From positions 1 through 59,931 of the forward strand of contig JAHHTY010000002.1 of the NCBI GenBank assembly GCA_020024325.1: a stretch of 59,931 bases of DNA. Reading direction: 5' to 3'. The notes below the pieces were generated by a model. That model worked only from the letters and a program-made list of their open reading frames with translations. It was not told where the DNA came from and did not search any database. The DNA comes from Negativibacillus sp. (GTDB taxonomy: Bacteria; Bacillota; Clostridia; Oscillospirales; Ruminococcaceae). The position numbers and the translations under genes were made by a program. Position 1 is the stretch's first letter; each line of letters starts with the position of its first letter. Positions 26,959 through 35,419 of the stretch are shown piece after piece.

Positions 26959-26997
26959 TCTCTGTCCCCGAAACCTTTCCTTAAAATTTTCATCGTA

Positions 26998-27037
26998 CAA
27001 AAAAAGAGCAAAAAACAAGTATTCTGCCCTTTGCTCT
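26998..27037 (-). terminator. Leader terminator (attenuator) of the grd operon
   Basis: On the minus strand AGAGCAAA (27030-27037) pairs with TTTGCTCT (27005-27012) and TTTTTTT follows. It lies between the riboswitch and grdX. CAGAG at its 5' arm is complementary to CTCTG in the 3' strand of the riboswitch P1 stem, which offers a switching helix. Confidence 0.82.
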
Positions 27038-27069
27038 GTTTTCCCCCGAAGTTTTTCGTGGTGCTTACG

Positions 27070-27192
27070 CTTCCAGAGATTTGTCAAACCATAGTGTTGA
27101 GCCTGAAATTTTTACAGTCGGAATGGCGTCCGACTGCTTATTCCCTTCGGCACCTTTTGGAACACAATCCCAAAGGATTCTCCCATGATTCT
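27070..27192 (-). promoter_or_regulatory. Glycine riboswitch (single aptamer) upstream of grdX
   Basis: On the minus strand the aptamer core contains GTGCCGAAGG (27144-27153), then a P3 hairpin CAGTCGG / CCGACTG (27115-27136) and TTTCAGGC (27101-27108). The closing 3' strand TCTCTGGAAG can pair with GGGAGA near 27180. GCCGAAGG, CAGGC and the terminal CUCUGGA are the hallmarks of glycine aptamers. Upstream, CCCGAAA / TTTCGGG (27220-27263) may be the vestigial partner (ghost aptamer) described for singlet glycine riboswitches. A terminator follows. The link to glycine catabolism supports the call. Confidence 0.78.
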
Positions 27193-27293
27193 CACCCAAA
27201 ACTATTTGATTGTCTTTTTCCCGAAATCGGCTTTATTGAGTTTATCTATCATCCTTTTTCGGGGCAATAGATATTTCCGATTCCGCTGGCTTT

Positions 27294-27322
27294 ATTATAT
27301 ACGATTTTACAATATTTTGCAA
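27294..27322 (-). promoter_or_regulatory. Promoter of the glycine reductase operon
   Basis: On the minus strand TTGCAA, 17 bases and TATAAT place the transcript start near 27287, about 330 bases before grdX. Bases 27330-27469 between this promoter and the end of the upstream gene show no terminator or other feature. Confidence 0.72.
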
Positions 27323-27469
27323 GAGTTTTTCTTTGAGCGAATAGTAAGTTTTCCGCCACATTTTTTGTACATTTTGTACACTATCAATTATAAAAACAAA
27401 CTGTATCTAACAATTTTTTGTTTCTGAAGAAAGTAATTTTGCAGTATGTCATCAAATTAACAAAAAGAT

Positions 27470-28630
27470 TTACTGTTTTTGGAAGATTTCCTTAATAGCC
27501 TGCACTGCACAGTCCACATCTTCCATCGTATTTTGAAAGCCAAAAGCAAAACGAACGGTCCCCTGAGGGTAAGTTTGCAGGGTTTTATGGGCATTTGGCG
27601 CACAGTGCATTCCGCAGCGGGTGCTGATTCCATACTCGCTGTCTAAGCGGAATGAAACTTCTGCATTATCCCCTCCCACAAAATCCAAAGAAACAACAGG
27701 ACCGCGTTTATTCATATCTCTTGTGCCGACCACACGAATGTTTTTGTTAGACAAGGCATCTATTTTTTCAATGAACGCTTTGCACAACTTCATCTCATGT
27801 TCATGGATATTTTCGATACCGGTTTCTTCAAGATAGGACAATGCTGCGTGCAGTCCATAGATTCCCGGAATGTTCTGGGTTCCCGATTCAAACTTGTCCG
27901 GCATAAAATCCGGCTGCACCTCCGAATCAGAAACGCTTCCCGTGCCGCCGCTAATCAGCGGGGTCATCTGTTTTGCAACCTCATCGCTCACCAAAAAGCC
28001 GCCGATTCCCTGTGGTCCCAGCAAACTTTTGTGTCCTGTAAAGGCAAGCACATCAATGTGCATTGTCTGCATATCAATCGGAAAAGAGCCTGCTGTCTGG
28101 GCGGCATCTACCACAAATTTAATATTATGCTTTTGGCAAATTTCCCCCACCTGTTTAAGAGGCATCAAGGTTCCGCAGACATTGGATGCGTGCAGCATCA
28201 TAATTGCTTTGGTGTTTGGACGAATCATCTTCTCGATTTCCTCCACCATAAGTTCGCCGTCCTGTGTGCATGGGATGCGATCAAAGCTGACACCCTGCTC
28301 GGTCATCTGGGTGAGCGGACGCATCATGGCATTGTGCTCCATTGCGGACACCAACACATGGTCGCCCGAACGCAGCCAGCCTTTGATGATATAATTAAGC
28401 GAATAAGTAATGCTTGGGGTAAAAATGACATTGCGAACCTTGTTAAAGTGAAACAGGCTGCACAGCTTTTCTCTGGTTTCAATGATAACATCCTCTGCTG
28501 CATAGGCTGCCTCATATCCCCCGCGGTTGACATTTGTTCCGATATTTTCAATAAAGTCGCCGACAGCTTTCCCCACACCCGGAGCTTTTGGATAAGAGGT
28601 GCTGCCGTTGTCCAGATAAATTCGTTTCAT
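27470..28630 (-). CDS. Cysteine desulfurase / selenocysteine lyase family protein
   Basis: A class V PLP enzyme of 386 residues (TIGR01977-like). It releases sulfur from cysteine or selenium from selenocysteine. The PLP lysine is Lys201 in FTGHKSLLGPQG and the histidine stack is SAMEHNAMMRP. The persulfide or selenide cysteine is probably Cys343 in RCGMHCAPNAHKT. I chose MKRIYLDNGSTSYPKAPG at 28630 as the start because it matches the family N-terminus and AAGGAA precedes it. It lies directly upstream of the grd promoter and divergent from yedE, so a selenium-donor role is likely but inferred. Confidence 0.88.
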   Translation of the reverse strand: MKRIYLDNGSTSYPKAPGVGKAVGDFIENIGTNVNRGGYEAAYAAEDVIIETREKLCSLFHFNKVRNVIFTPSITYSLNYIIKGWLRSGDHVLVSAMEHNAMMRPLTQMTEQGVSFDRIPCTQDGELMVEEIEKMIRPNTKAIMMLHASNVCGTLMPLKQVGEICQKHNIKFVVDAAQTAGSFPIDMQTMHIDVLAFTGHKSLLGPQGIGGFLVSDEVAKQMTPLISGGTGSVSDSEVQPDFMPDKFESGTQNIPGIYGLHAALSYLEETGIENIHEHEMKLCKAFIEKIDALSNKNIRVVGTRDMNKRGPVVSLDFVGGDNAEVSFRLDSEYGISTRCGMHCAPNAHKTLQTYPQGTVRFAFGFQNTMEDVDCAVQAIKEIFQKQ

Positions 28631-28861
28631 AATTTCCTTCCTTTTATAAAACTTTTGTTTTATATCCAAAAACTGATTCATTTCTATTATTATACCATCT
28701 TTTTAAAAATGTTCCACTGTTATAGAGATAATCTATTTTTTGATTTTTTCCGATAGATAATAACAATTTCTTTTTTCTTGCCAGTTGGTATACACTTATA
28801 TCAACTAAAATCTACACAAAATTTGTTCGCAATTTTGTCAAAGAAAAGAGGTTTGTTTTTT

Positions 28862-29947
28862 ATGTCAAACAAAAAGTCTTATGCCGGAATCATTGCAACC
28901 GGTGCCATCATCGGTGCAATCGCGGTAATTCTGGTAGTGCTTGGCAATCCTAAAAACATGGGTTTTTGCATTGCCTGTTTCCTTCGTGACATTGCCGGTG
29001 CCACTAAGCTGCACTCTGCCGGAATTGTCCAGTACTTCCGCCCGGAAATTGTGGGGCTGGTCATCGGCTCTATGGCAATGGCACTCATCGGCAAAGAGTT
29101 TTCTCCAAAAGGCGGTTCTGCCCCTGTCACCCGATTTTTCCTTGGTGCATTTGTTATGATTGGTGCACTGGTCTTTTTAGGCTGTCCATTGAGAATGGTT
29201 CTTCGCCTGGGCGGCGGTGACCTAAACGCTCTGGTTGGTCTTGCAGGTTTTGCCGCAGGCATTTTGGTGGGTATCTTCTTTTTAAATAAAGGTTTTTCTT
29301 TAAAAAGAACCTATAAACTGCCAACATCCGAAGGCTTTACCTTTCCCGGCATTTTAGTGTTGCTGTTTCTCCTGTTTCTCACCGTTCCAACCTTGTTTGC
29401 ATTCAGCCAAAAAGGTCCCGGTTCCATGCACGCTCCCATCATTGCTGCATTGATTGCCGGTCTTGTTGTGGGAGCTGTTTGCCAGAAATCCCGTATGTGC
29501 ATGGTTGCCGGAATTCGTGATTTAGTTTTGTTTAAGGACTGGAAATTGCTGCTGGGATTTGTTACAATTATTATCACAGCTCTTATCGGCAATCTCATCA
29601 CCAACAACTTCCATCTCGGTTTTTCCGGTCAGCCGATTGCACACTCGGTTCACCTGTGGAACTTTATGGGAATGTTGATTGTCGGTCTTGGTTCTGTTCT
29701 TCTGGGTGGATGCCCGCTGCGTCAGCTCATTCTCACCGGTGAAGGCAACACCGATTCTGCCGTAACCGTTTTGGGCTACATTGTCGGCGCTGCTTTTGCA
29801 CACAACTTCGGTCTTGCAGGTGCAGCCGCTTCCGCAGAATCTATCGGCGGTCCTTCTATAAGCGGTAAAATTGCCGTCATGATTGGTCTTGCTGTTATGC
29901 TGGTCATTGCAGCAATGAACGTTGCTAAATCCAAGAAGAATGCCTAA
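28862..29947 (+). CDS. yedE: YedE family putative selenium transporter
   Basis: A multi-pass membrane protein of 361 residues of the YeeE/YedE family (TIGR04112-like), about ten hydrophobic segments. The conserved cysteine sites typical of these sulfur or selenium permeases are present: NMGFCIACFLRD, LGCPLRMVLRLGGGD, KSRMCMVAGIRD and LGGCPLRQLILTGEGN. The YedE/YedF/DUF3343 set is associated with species that use selenophosphate. The ATG at 28862 is preceded by AAGAGG; the upstream frame lacks a good start. It forms an operon with yedF and the DUF3343 gene. Confidence 0.9.
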   Translation: MSNKKSYAGIIATGAIIGAIAVILVVLGNPKNMGFCIACFLRDIAGATKLHSAGIVQYFRPEIVGLVIGSMAMALIGKEFSPKGGSAPVTRFFLGAFVMIGALVFLGCPLRMVLRLGGGDLNALVGLAGFAAGILVGIFFLNKGFSLKRTYKLPTSEGFTFPGILVLLFLLFLTVPTLFAFSQKGPGSMHAPIIAALIAGLVVGAVCQKSRMCMVAGIRDLVLFKDWKLLLGFVTIIITALIGNLITNNFHLGFSGQPIAHSVHLWNFMGMLIVGLGSVLLGGCPLRQLILTGEGNTDSAVTVLGYIVGAAFAHNFGLAGAAASAESIGGPSISGKIAVMIGLAVMLVIAAMNVAKSKKNA

Positions 29948-29983
29948 CGGCTTTAAAAAGATGAAAAGGAGCTGAATGAAACG

Positions 29984-30202
29984 ATGGCAAACAGAGAAAT
30001 TGTAGATGCCCGCGGGCTTTCCTGTCCGCAGCCGGTTCTGATGACTAAAAAAGCTTTGGAAAGCAGTAAAAACAATAACTTTGAAGTTATTGTGGACAAT
30101 GCAACCGCCAAAGAAAACGTAACACGTTTTGCTTGTAACGCAGGATATCGGGTCAAAGTAACCCAGGACGGCGAAGACTACCGCCTTGTTTTAGATAAAT
30201 AG
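29984..30202 (+). CDS. yedF: YedF, TusA-like sulfurtransferase of selenium metabolism
   Basis: A protein of 72 residues of the TusA (SirA-like) fold. The active-site motif is SCPQPVLMTKKAL with the reactive cysteine at about residue 14. TusA-like proteins carry persulfide, and the YedF branch is proposed to carry selenium. It is shorter than the usual two-domain YedF of about 200 residues; here the second domain seems to be the separate DUF3343 gene downstream. It lies 36 bases after yedE. Confidence 0.9.
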   Translation: MANREIVDARGLSCPQPVLMTKKALESSKNNNFEVIVDNATAKENVTRFACNAGYRVKVTQDGEDYRLVLDK

Positions 30203-30238
30203 CGGTTCTGCACTTTCATCAAGGAGCCAAAGAAAAGG

Positions 30239-30505
30239 ATGGTAACATTGACTTATATTGCAACCTTCTTCACCCATTTTGCTGCGGTAAATTTTTCCCG
30301 TCAGCTCAAAGGAACCGACAAAAAACCCATGCTGATGCCTGTTCCGAGAAAGCTCAGTTCCTCCTGCGGAACCTGTGTCAAATTCCTTTTGGATTCGGAT
30401 ATTCAGGAGTTTGTACAGTCGGGAGTCTTTGATGAGGACGTTGACACCGTTTATCTTGCGGAAAACGACGAATATATCAACGTGTATGAAAACCATATAA
30501 GATAA
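30239..30505 (+). CDS. DUF3343 protein, probable partner of YedF
   Basis: A protein of 88 residues of the DUF3343 type, with a likely redox pair in SSCGTCVKF (Cys at about 43 and 46). The family co-occurs with YedE and YedF and in some genomes is fused to YedF. The start is uncertain: ATG at 30239 leaves a 12-base gap after AAGGAG, while a TTG three codons later would fit a different site. It ends the operon before a terminator. Confidence 0.8.
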   Translation: MVTLTYIATFFTHFAAVNFSRQLKGTDKKPMLMPVPRKLSSSCGTCVKFLLDSDIQEFVQSGVFDEDVDTVYLAENDEYINVYENHIR

Positions 30506-30507
30506 GC

Positions 30508-30545
30508 AAATAGGGTCGTATCACTTTTGATACGACCCTATTTAT
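30508..30545. terminator. Terminator after the yedE-yedF-DUF3343 operon
   Basis: The perfect 16-bp stem AAATAGGGTCGTATCA / TGATACGACCCTATTT has a short loop and A/T flanks on both sides, so it also serves the small minus-strand gene to its right. Confidence 0.88.
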
Positions 30546-30569
30546 CTGCTTTTCGGATACTTTCTTCTT

Positions 30570-30716
30570 TTATCGCTGGCTGATACGGTCTTCCGAATCA
30601 TAAAAGATAAAATCATCAACATCGCCTTCTGTTTCCATCCATTTACGGCAGGATTCATAGGTCGTTTTACAGGACTGTACCTGTTGTGCGTTTTGTTTTT
30701 CAATATATTGTTCCAC
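30570..30716 (-). CDS. Small protein of 48 residues, function unknown
   Basis: A reading frame of 48 codons from GTG at 30716, with GAGAGGAGG nine bases upstream, to TAA at 30570. The product starts MEQYIEKQNAQQ and is polar and acidic. It has two cysteines spaced six residues apart (SCKTTYESC) and ends in IFYDSEDRISQR. TATAAT lies on the minus strand at 30763-30768. The strong ribosome-binding site, promoter and separate terminator argue that it is real. No homologue is recognised. Confidence 0.6.
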   Translation of the reverse strand: MEQYIEKQNAQQVQSCKTTYESCRKWMETEGDVDDFIFYDSEDRISQR

Positions 30717-30889
30717 ACAAATCCTCCTCTCTATCAACTATCCGTCAATCAGTCACCTAACCATTATATGCAGTTTTGCGCAAGATATTCCTCGAATCCC
30801 GCCTGTATTTTTCGGTGTTTTTTGCCGTGTTTTGTTCTGTGCCATCATGAAAAATCTTCTCTGCAAAAGATAAGGTAAATGATGCAGTG

Positions 30890-30918
30890 TTGTTTTTTTT
30901 CATGTTTTGTGAGATAAT
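30890..30918 (+). promoter_or_regulatory. Promoter of the exonuclease gene
   Basis: TTGTTT, 17 bases and GATAAT lie about 80 bases upstream of the GTG at 30997. The other bases between 30725 and 30889 show nothing else. Confidence 0.5.
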
Positions 30919-30996
30919 AAACCTGTTTCAAGACAGTCCAAAAATACAAGGTGTGTCGTAACCTGTCGGCACATACCGACAAGGGGGGAAGCTCTT

Positions 30997-31944
30997 GTGA
31001 TTGTCATGGATTTAGAATGGAATTACGGAACTGCCGATGAAGATGCCCTGCGTTTGGGAAAAACACTGAAGTTTGAAATCATCCAGATTGGGGCGGTGAT
31101 GGTCGATAAGCAAGGCAATACCATCAAAACCTTTGACCGCCTGGTTGCACCGGCAGTCCAAACAGAAATCAAACAAAAAGTAACCGAGTTAACCGGCATC
31201 ACCACTGCCCGTCTGAAAGGAAAAAGCGGATTTGCAAAGGTATGGAAAGATTTTTGCGAATGGAAAAACGGCGAAAACGAGATTGTCTTTTGGGGAAACT
31301 GTGACCGTTCGGTTTTGCTTTCCAATCTTTTATACTATGGTTTCTCCGATGGCGAGCAGCTTGTTCTATACGATCTTCAGGCATTGTTTGGCTGTGCAGT
31401 ACTCAACAGCTCCCAGCAAACGGCTCTGGGTTCTGCTTTAGAATCACTTCGTCTTGTTCCATATGGACAGTATCATTCGGCATTGTCCGATGCTGTAAAT
31501 GCCACCGCAATTCTCCGCACCTTGGGCGGAAGAGAATTTATCATAAAAAACCAGCCGCGTTTATTGACAAAGCGTCCTAAAAAGAAATTGAATACAGCAG
31601 AAGAGGGAAGATTGCTGTTAGAAAAAACATTCCACAGTATCACCGAAATCGGCGGCGTCCAGTCCTTCTTCGAGCCGGAACTGACATTACAGATGAAAGC
31701 ACCCATCACCGAAATCCTTCCCGGATTTTACCGCAACCATAAAAAGATTTGGGTCTACCAGTCACAGGACCGTCTGGTTAAAGTTACCAGCCGCAGCCGC
31801 CCTGCCGAAAACGGAAAAGGGAAAGATTTTGTGGTGAAATTTTTTCAAATCAACCATACTCAGCTTGATACTCTGCGTCAGTGGAGCGGACGTCAGGAGC
31901 AAAACAAACCAAAATACTTCCGAAAAACACCAAGAAAAGGATGA
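30997..31944 (+). CDS. DEDDh 3'-5' exonuclease domain protein
   Basis: A protein of 315 residues with an N-terminal RNase T/DNA polymerase III epsilon-type exonuclease domain (1-180). The acidic set is Asp5 and Glu7 (MDLEWN), an Asp in WGNCDRSVL, and the YHSALSDA motif with the catalytic His and last Asp. A basic linker KRPKKKL precedes a C-terminal region rich in Lys and Arg that may bind nucleic acid. It resembles KapD-like proteins, but the C-terminal extension is unusual. The start GTG follows GGGGGGAAG. Confidence 0.85.
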   Translation: MIVMDLEWNYGTADEDALRLGKTLKFEIIQIGAVMVDKQGNTIKTFDRLVAPAVQTEIKQKVTELTGITTARLKGKSGFAKVWKDFCEWKNGENEIVFWGNCDRSVLLSNLLYYGFSDGEQLVLYDLQALFGCAVLNSSQQTALGSALESLRLVPYGQYHSALSDAVNATAILRTLGGREFIIKNQPRLLTKRPKKKLNTAEEGRLLLEKTFHSITEIGGVQSFFEPELTLQMKAPITEILPGFYRNHKKIWVYQSQDRLVKVTSRSRPAENGKGKDFVVKFFQINHTQLDTLRQWSGRQEQNKPKYFRKTPRKG

Positions 31945-32089
31945 TTTACTCAAAAGCTTCGTCCTGTATCAAAACAAAATCAAATAAAAAAGGAGAGGAA
32001 AGGAAATCATCGGTTTTTTCTTTCTTCTTTTTTTGCATTTTTTGTTTCTTGCTTTTTTCCTTTCTTTCATTGTTGTGGCTAAGCTGTTA

Positions 32090-32503
32090 TCAGAATGTCC
32101 ACGGTTTGTTGACAGTAGGTGAAAAGTAAGCTGCCGATGTGCTGCCAAGTTGGGAAATCCCCTGATATTCAGCTGCTTTTTCCGGTGCAGGACCCAGCAG
32201 CTCGTTGTAGTTATTGATTGTTACAAGGCTGTATCTCGAAGTTGTGGTTCGGGACAGCTCCCCACTGGTTTCCAGATGAGTGACAGCGGTGCGTATCTGC
32301 TGCACCGAAAGCTTCAATTCACTCGATAAACCTGCATAGGTACAAACTCTCTGCCCTCTTTTTACCTCAATTCCGTGCCACATTCGGTCCAAATAGTTTG
32401 CTGTAAGCAAAAGATGCAAAAACACCCTCATTGTAATCGGTTCATCGTACCATTGCCAGTTTAAAATGCTGCGGGGAAGCATAATAAAACCATGTTCCAA
32501 CAT
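32090..32503 (-). CDS. Winged-helix DnaD/replisome-organiser-like protein
   Basis: A protein of 137 residues resembling the N-terminal winged-helix domain found in DnaD-like and phage replication organiser proteins. Diagnostic positions are RSILNWQWYDEPITMRVFLHLLLTAN, then the rGQRVC-type KRGQRVC and ELKLSVQQIRTAVTHLETSGELS, and INNYNELL. It lacks the C-terminal DnaD domain, so it may be a regulator or a remnant. The start at 32503 has GAAAGGAG. It is monocistronic, and the neighbours show no phage features. Confidence 0.65.
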   Translation of the reverse strand: MLEHGFIMLPRSILNWQWYDEPITMRVFLHLLLTANYLDRMWHGIEVKRGQRVCTYAGLSSELKLSVQQIRTAVTHLETSGELSRTTTSRYSLVTINNYNELLGPAPEKAAEYQGISQLGSTSAAYFSPTVNKPWTF

Positions 32504-32616
32504 AAAAAAACACTCCTTTCACCCAATCCCCGTTTATTGCAAAAGGTTGCATAATTGTGTACAACTTTACTGCGATTTTTCATAATTTTTATTCGTTAAA
32601 AATAAGGCAATCAGCG

Positions 32617-32646
32617 TTGACACAGATGCTTCTGTAGGGGTATACT
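32617..32646 (+). promoter_or_regulatory. galE promoter
   Basis: TTGACA, an 18-base spacer and TATACT lie 47 bases upstream of the galE ATG. Confidence 0.7.
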
Positions 32647-32692
32647 GTAATTGAAGCAGTATCCTGAATCAGTATTAAAGGAGTGTTTTATT

Positions 32693-33703
32693 ATGGCTAT
32701 TTTAGTAACCGGAGGAACCGGATTCATCGGCAGTCACACTGTTGTCGAGCTTATCAAAGCCGGCAAAGAAGTTGTTATCGTTGATAACTTCTCCAACTCA
32801 AAACCGGAGGTATTAAACCGCATCGAAACCATCACCGGAATCCGCCCTGTTTTTTATCAGGCAGACCTTTTGGACAAACCTGCTGTTGACCGCATTTTTG
32901 AAGAACAGAAGATTGAAGCTGTTATCCACTTTGCAGGTCTTAAAGCTGTGGGAGAATCTGTCTACAAGCCGCTGGAATATTACCACAACAATATTACCGG
33001 AACTTTGCTGCTCTGCCAGAGTATGAAAGAACATGGCTGCAAAAAGATTGTCTTTTCTTCCTCCGCCACTGTTTACGGTATGAACAATCCTGTTCCTTTT
33101 AAAGAAGATATGCCTACCTCGGCAACCAATCCATATGGTTACACTAAAGTTATGATTGAACAAATCCTTTCTGACCTGTATGTAGCTGACAAAGACTGGA
33201 GCGTTGTCCTTCTGCGTTACTTTAACCCAATCGGCGCACACGAAAGCGGTTTGATTGGTGAAGACCCCAACGGCATTCCAAACAACCTGCTGCCATATGT
33301 TTCTCAGGTAGCAATCGGCAAGATGGAATGTTTAAGCGTATTCGGAGATGACTATGATACAGTAGACGGAACCGGTGTCCGTGACTACATCCACGTTGTT
33401 GACCTTGCTTTAGGTCATCTGAAAGCAATTGATTACAGCCTGTCCCACAACGGTGTTGAAGCAATCAACCTCGGCACAGGAAAAGGAACCAGCGTCCTGC
33501 AAATTGTACACGCCTTTGAAAAAGCCTGCGGACACAGCATCAACTATAAGATTGCTCCTCGCAGAGCCGGCGACATTGCTTCCTGCTATGCAGATTCTTC
33601 CAAAGCAAAAGAACTGCTGAACTGGGAAGCCACCCGTACTATTGAGGATATGTGCCAAAGCAGCTGGAACTTCATTTCCAAAAACCCGAACGGACTCGAA
33701 TAA
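32693..33703 (+). CDS. galE: UDP-glucose 4-epimerase
   Basis: A protein of 336 residues of the extended SDR family that interconverts UDP-glucose and UDP-galactose. The NAD-binding GGTGFIGSH is at residues 7-15. The SSSATVYG serine motif and the catalytic YGYTK follow near 120-150. YFNPIGAH and the RAGDIASCYAD block are typical of GalE. AAAGGAG lies upstream of the chosen ATG; the earlier in-frame start is less plausible. It is followed by its own terminator. Confidence 0.96.
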   Translation: MAILVTGGTGFIGSHTVVELIKAGKEVVIVDNFSNSKPEVLNRIETITGIRPVFYQADLLDKPAVDRIFEEQKIEAVIHFAGLKAVGESVYKPLEYYHNNITGTLLLCQSMKEHGCKKIVFSSSATVYGMNNPVPFKEDMPTSATNPYGYTKVMIEQILSDLYVADKDWSVVLLRYFNPIGAHESGLIGEDPNGIPNNLLPYVSQVAIGKMECLSVFGDDYDTVDGTGVRDYIHVVDLALGHLKAIDYSLSHNGVEAINLGTGKGTSVLQIVHAFEKACGHSINYKIAPRRAGDIASCYADSSKAKELLNWEATRTIEDMCQSSWNFISKNPNGLE

Positions 33704-33711
33704 GAGGATTC

Positions 33712-33755
33712 AATGGGAGTTTGAGGGGCAATCCCTCCAACTCCCTCTTTTCTTT
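33712..33755 (+). terminator. galE terminator
   Basis: Nested stems GGGAGTT / AACTCCC and GAGGG / CCCTC are followed by TCTTTTCTTTTTT. Confidence 0.8.
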
Positions 33756-33786
33756 TTTATAAATTCTTTTACAGGAGGTGTCCTAT

Positions 33787-35385
33787 CTGAAAGCACATAT
33801 CCAACCAAATCCTGTTCCTCACAAACATTCTAAGAAAAAACGAATTTTTAAAATCCTGACCGGCCGCCTTTTCATTGTTGCAGTGCTGATTTTGCTTCAG
33901 CTGATTTTGCTGCTGCTTGGTCTGATAAAACTGGGGACCATGCGTTACTGGATCAATCTTACATTTAATATTCTCAGCTTTTTAATGGTGCTGTGTATTC
34001 TTCCCAGAGAGGATAATCCCTCCTACAAAATTTCGTGGATCATCCTCATCATGGCAGTTCCCTTGCTGGGCGGAATCTTTTATCTGATGTTCGGCATGAA
34101 GCACAACGGCAAACGCATGGCACGCCAAATTGAAAGCTATACCCAATCACTGCTGCACAAAAACCACGGGGCGTGCGCCTGCGGCAGTGACCAAGGGACA
34201 GAGGATTGCATCCGCAAGCTGGGACAAAATCATCCCTGCCTTGCACGTCAGGCAAATTATATCTACCGTACCTCGGGATTTGAGCTGTATCAAAACACCG
34301 AAACCGAATATTTTCCCATCGGCGAAAAGTTCTATGCCCGACTTCTGGAAGAACTGCGTGCCGCAAAACACTTTATTTTTTTGGAATACTTTATTGTCCA
34401 TCCGGGAGTTATGTGGGACAGCATCTTAAAAATTCTGGAGCAAAAACAGGCACAGGGCGTGCAGATATATATTTTGTATGATGACATGGGTTGTGTTGTA
34501 ACCCTTCCTGCTTTATATTGTGACTATCTTCGTGACAAGGGATTTCATGTCGGTGTCTTTAATCCCGTGCGTCCTCGGTTGAGTGCAGCTGCAAACTACC
34601 GTGACCACCGCAAAATATGTGTTGTTGACGGCAATGTCGGCTTTACCGGCGGCATCAACCTTGCAGACGAATATATTAACGCCAAAGAGCGATATGGACA
34701 TTGGAAAGATACCGCTGTTTTGCTGCGGGGGGACGCTGTGCAAAGTTTGACCGAAATGTTTTTGGAGCTATGGCAGTTCACCTGCGAAAAAACGCTGGAA
34801 CTGGCAGATTTTCTGCCTACCATTCACCGCAGCTGTGCCGGATTTGTCCAGCCATACGGCGACAGTCCGCTTGACTCATTCAATGTTGCCGAAAATGTTT
34901 ATATGCAAATTTTAAACCATGCACAAAATTATGTTTATATCACCACCCCTTACCTGATTTTAGATAACGAGATGATTACCGCACTGTGCCTTGCAGCACA
35001 AAGCGGTATTGATGTTCGCATTATAACACCGCACATTCCCGACAAATGGTATGTTCATATGGTCACCCGCTCCCACTATCGCCAGCTGCTGCAAGCCGGG
35101 GTGCGCATCTTTGAGTATACCCCCGGATTCATCCATGCCAAAATGTTTGTTTCGGATGATGACACTGCGGTTGTGGGTACAACTAATGTGGATTTCCGCA
35201 GCTTCTATCTCCACTTTGAGTGTGGTGTTGCCTTTTACCTGTCCCCTATTGTGTCACAGGTAAAGGAAGATTTTCTTCGTACCCAAAACATCTGTGAAGA
35301 AATTACAACGGAAAAAGAACGCCTTGTAAAAGCTCCTGTCCGCATTTTGCGAATCTTGCTGCGTGCCTTTGCTCCGTTAATGTAA
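33787..35385 (+). CDS. cls: Cardiolipin synthase
   Basis: A membrane phospholipase D-type enzyme of about 532 residues that condenses phosphatidylglycerol to cardiolipin. Two hydrophobic segments (about 25-50 and 62-100) precede two HKD catalytic motifs: HRKICVVDGNVGFTGG and HAKMFVSDDDTAVVGTTN. The start is ambiguous. A GTG at 33778 lies inside the AGGAGGTG ribosome-binding site and so is improbable. The next in-frame candidate at the right distance is a CTG at 33787, which I use. Confidence 0.9.
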   Translation: MKAHIQPNPVPHKHSKKKRIFKILTGRLFIVAVLILLQLILLLLGLIKLGTMRYWINLTFNILSFLMVLCILPREDNPSYKISWIILIMAVPLLGGIFYLMFGMKHNGKRMARQIESYTQSLLHKNHGACACGSDQGTEDCIRKLGQNHPCLARQANYIYRTSGFELYQNTETEYFPIGEKFYARLLEELRAAKHFIFLEYFIVHPGVMWDSILKILEQKQAQGVQIYILYDDMGCVVTLPALYCDYLRDKGFHVGVFNPVRPRLSAAANYRDHRKICVVDGNVGFTGGINLADEYINAKERYGHWKDTAVLLRGDAVQSLTEMFLELWQFTCEKTLELADFLPTIHRSCAGFVQPYGDSPLDSFNVAENVYMQILNHAQNYVYITTPYLILDNEMITALCLAAQSGIDVRIITPHIPDKWYVHMVTRSHYRQLLQAGVRIFEYTPGFIHAKMFVSDDDTAVVGTTNVDFRSFYLHFECGVAFYLSPIVSQVKEDFLRTQNICEEITTEKERLVKAPVRILRILLRAFAPLM

Positions 35386-35419
35386 TCATTCAAAAATTCG
35401 GTAAAAAAATAACAGAGCG

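Noticed and set aside
26959..27087. N-terminal extension of grdX
   Set aside because: The extra codons would lie within the riboswitch 3' strand and the terminator hairpin, and the start codon would be TTG without a ribosome-binding site.
32090..32503. Prophage remnant around the DnaD-like gene
   Set aside because: No integrase, capsid, lysis or attachment-site features are present and neighbours are housekeeping genes.
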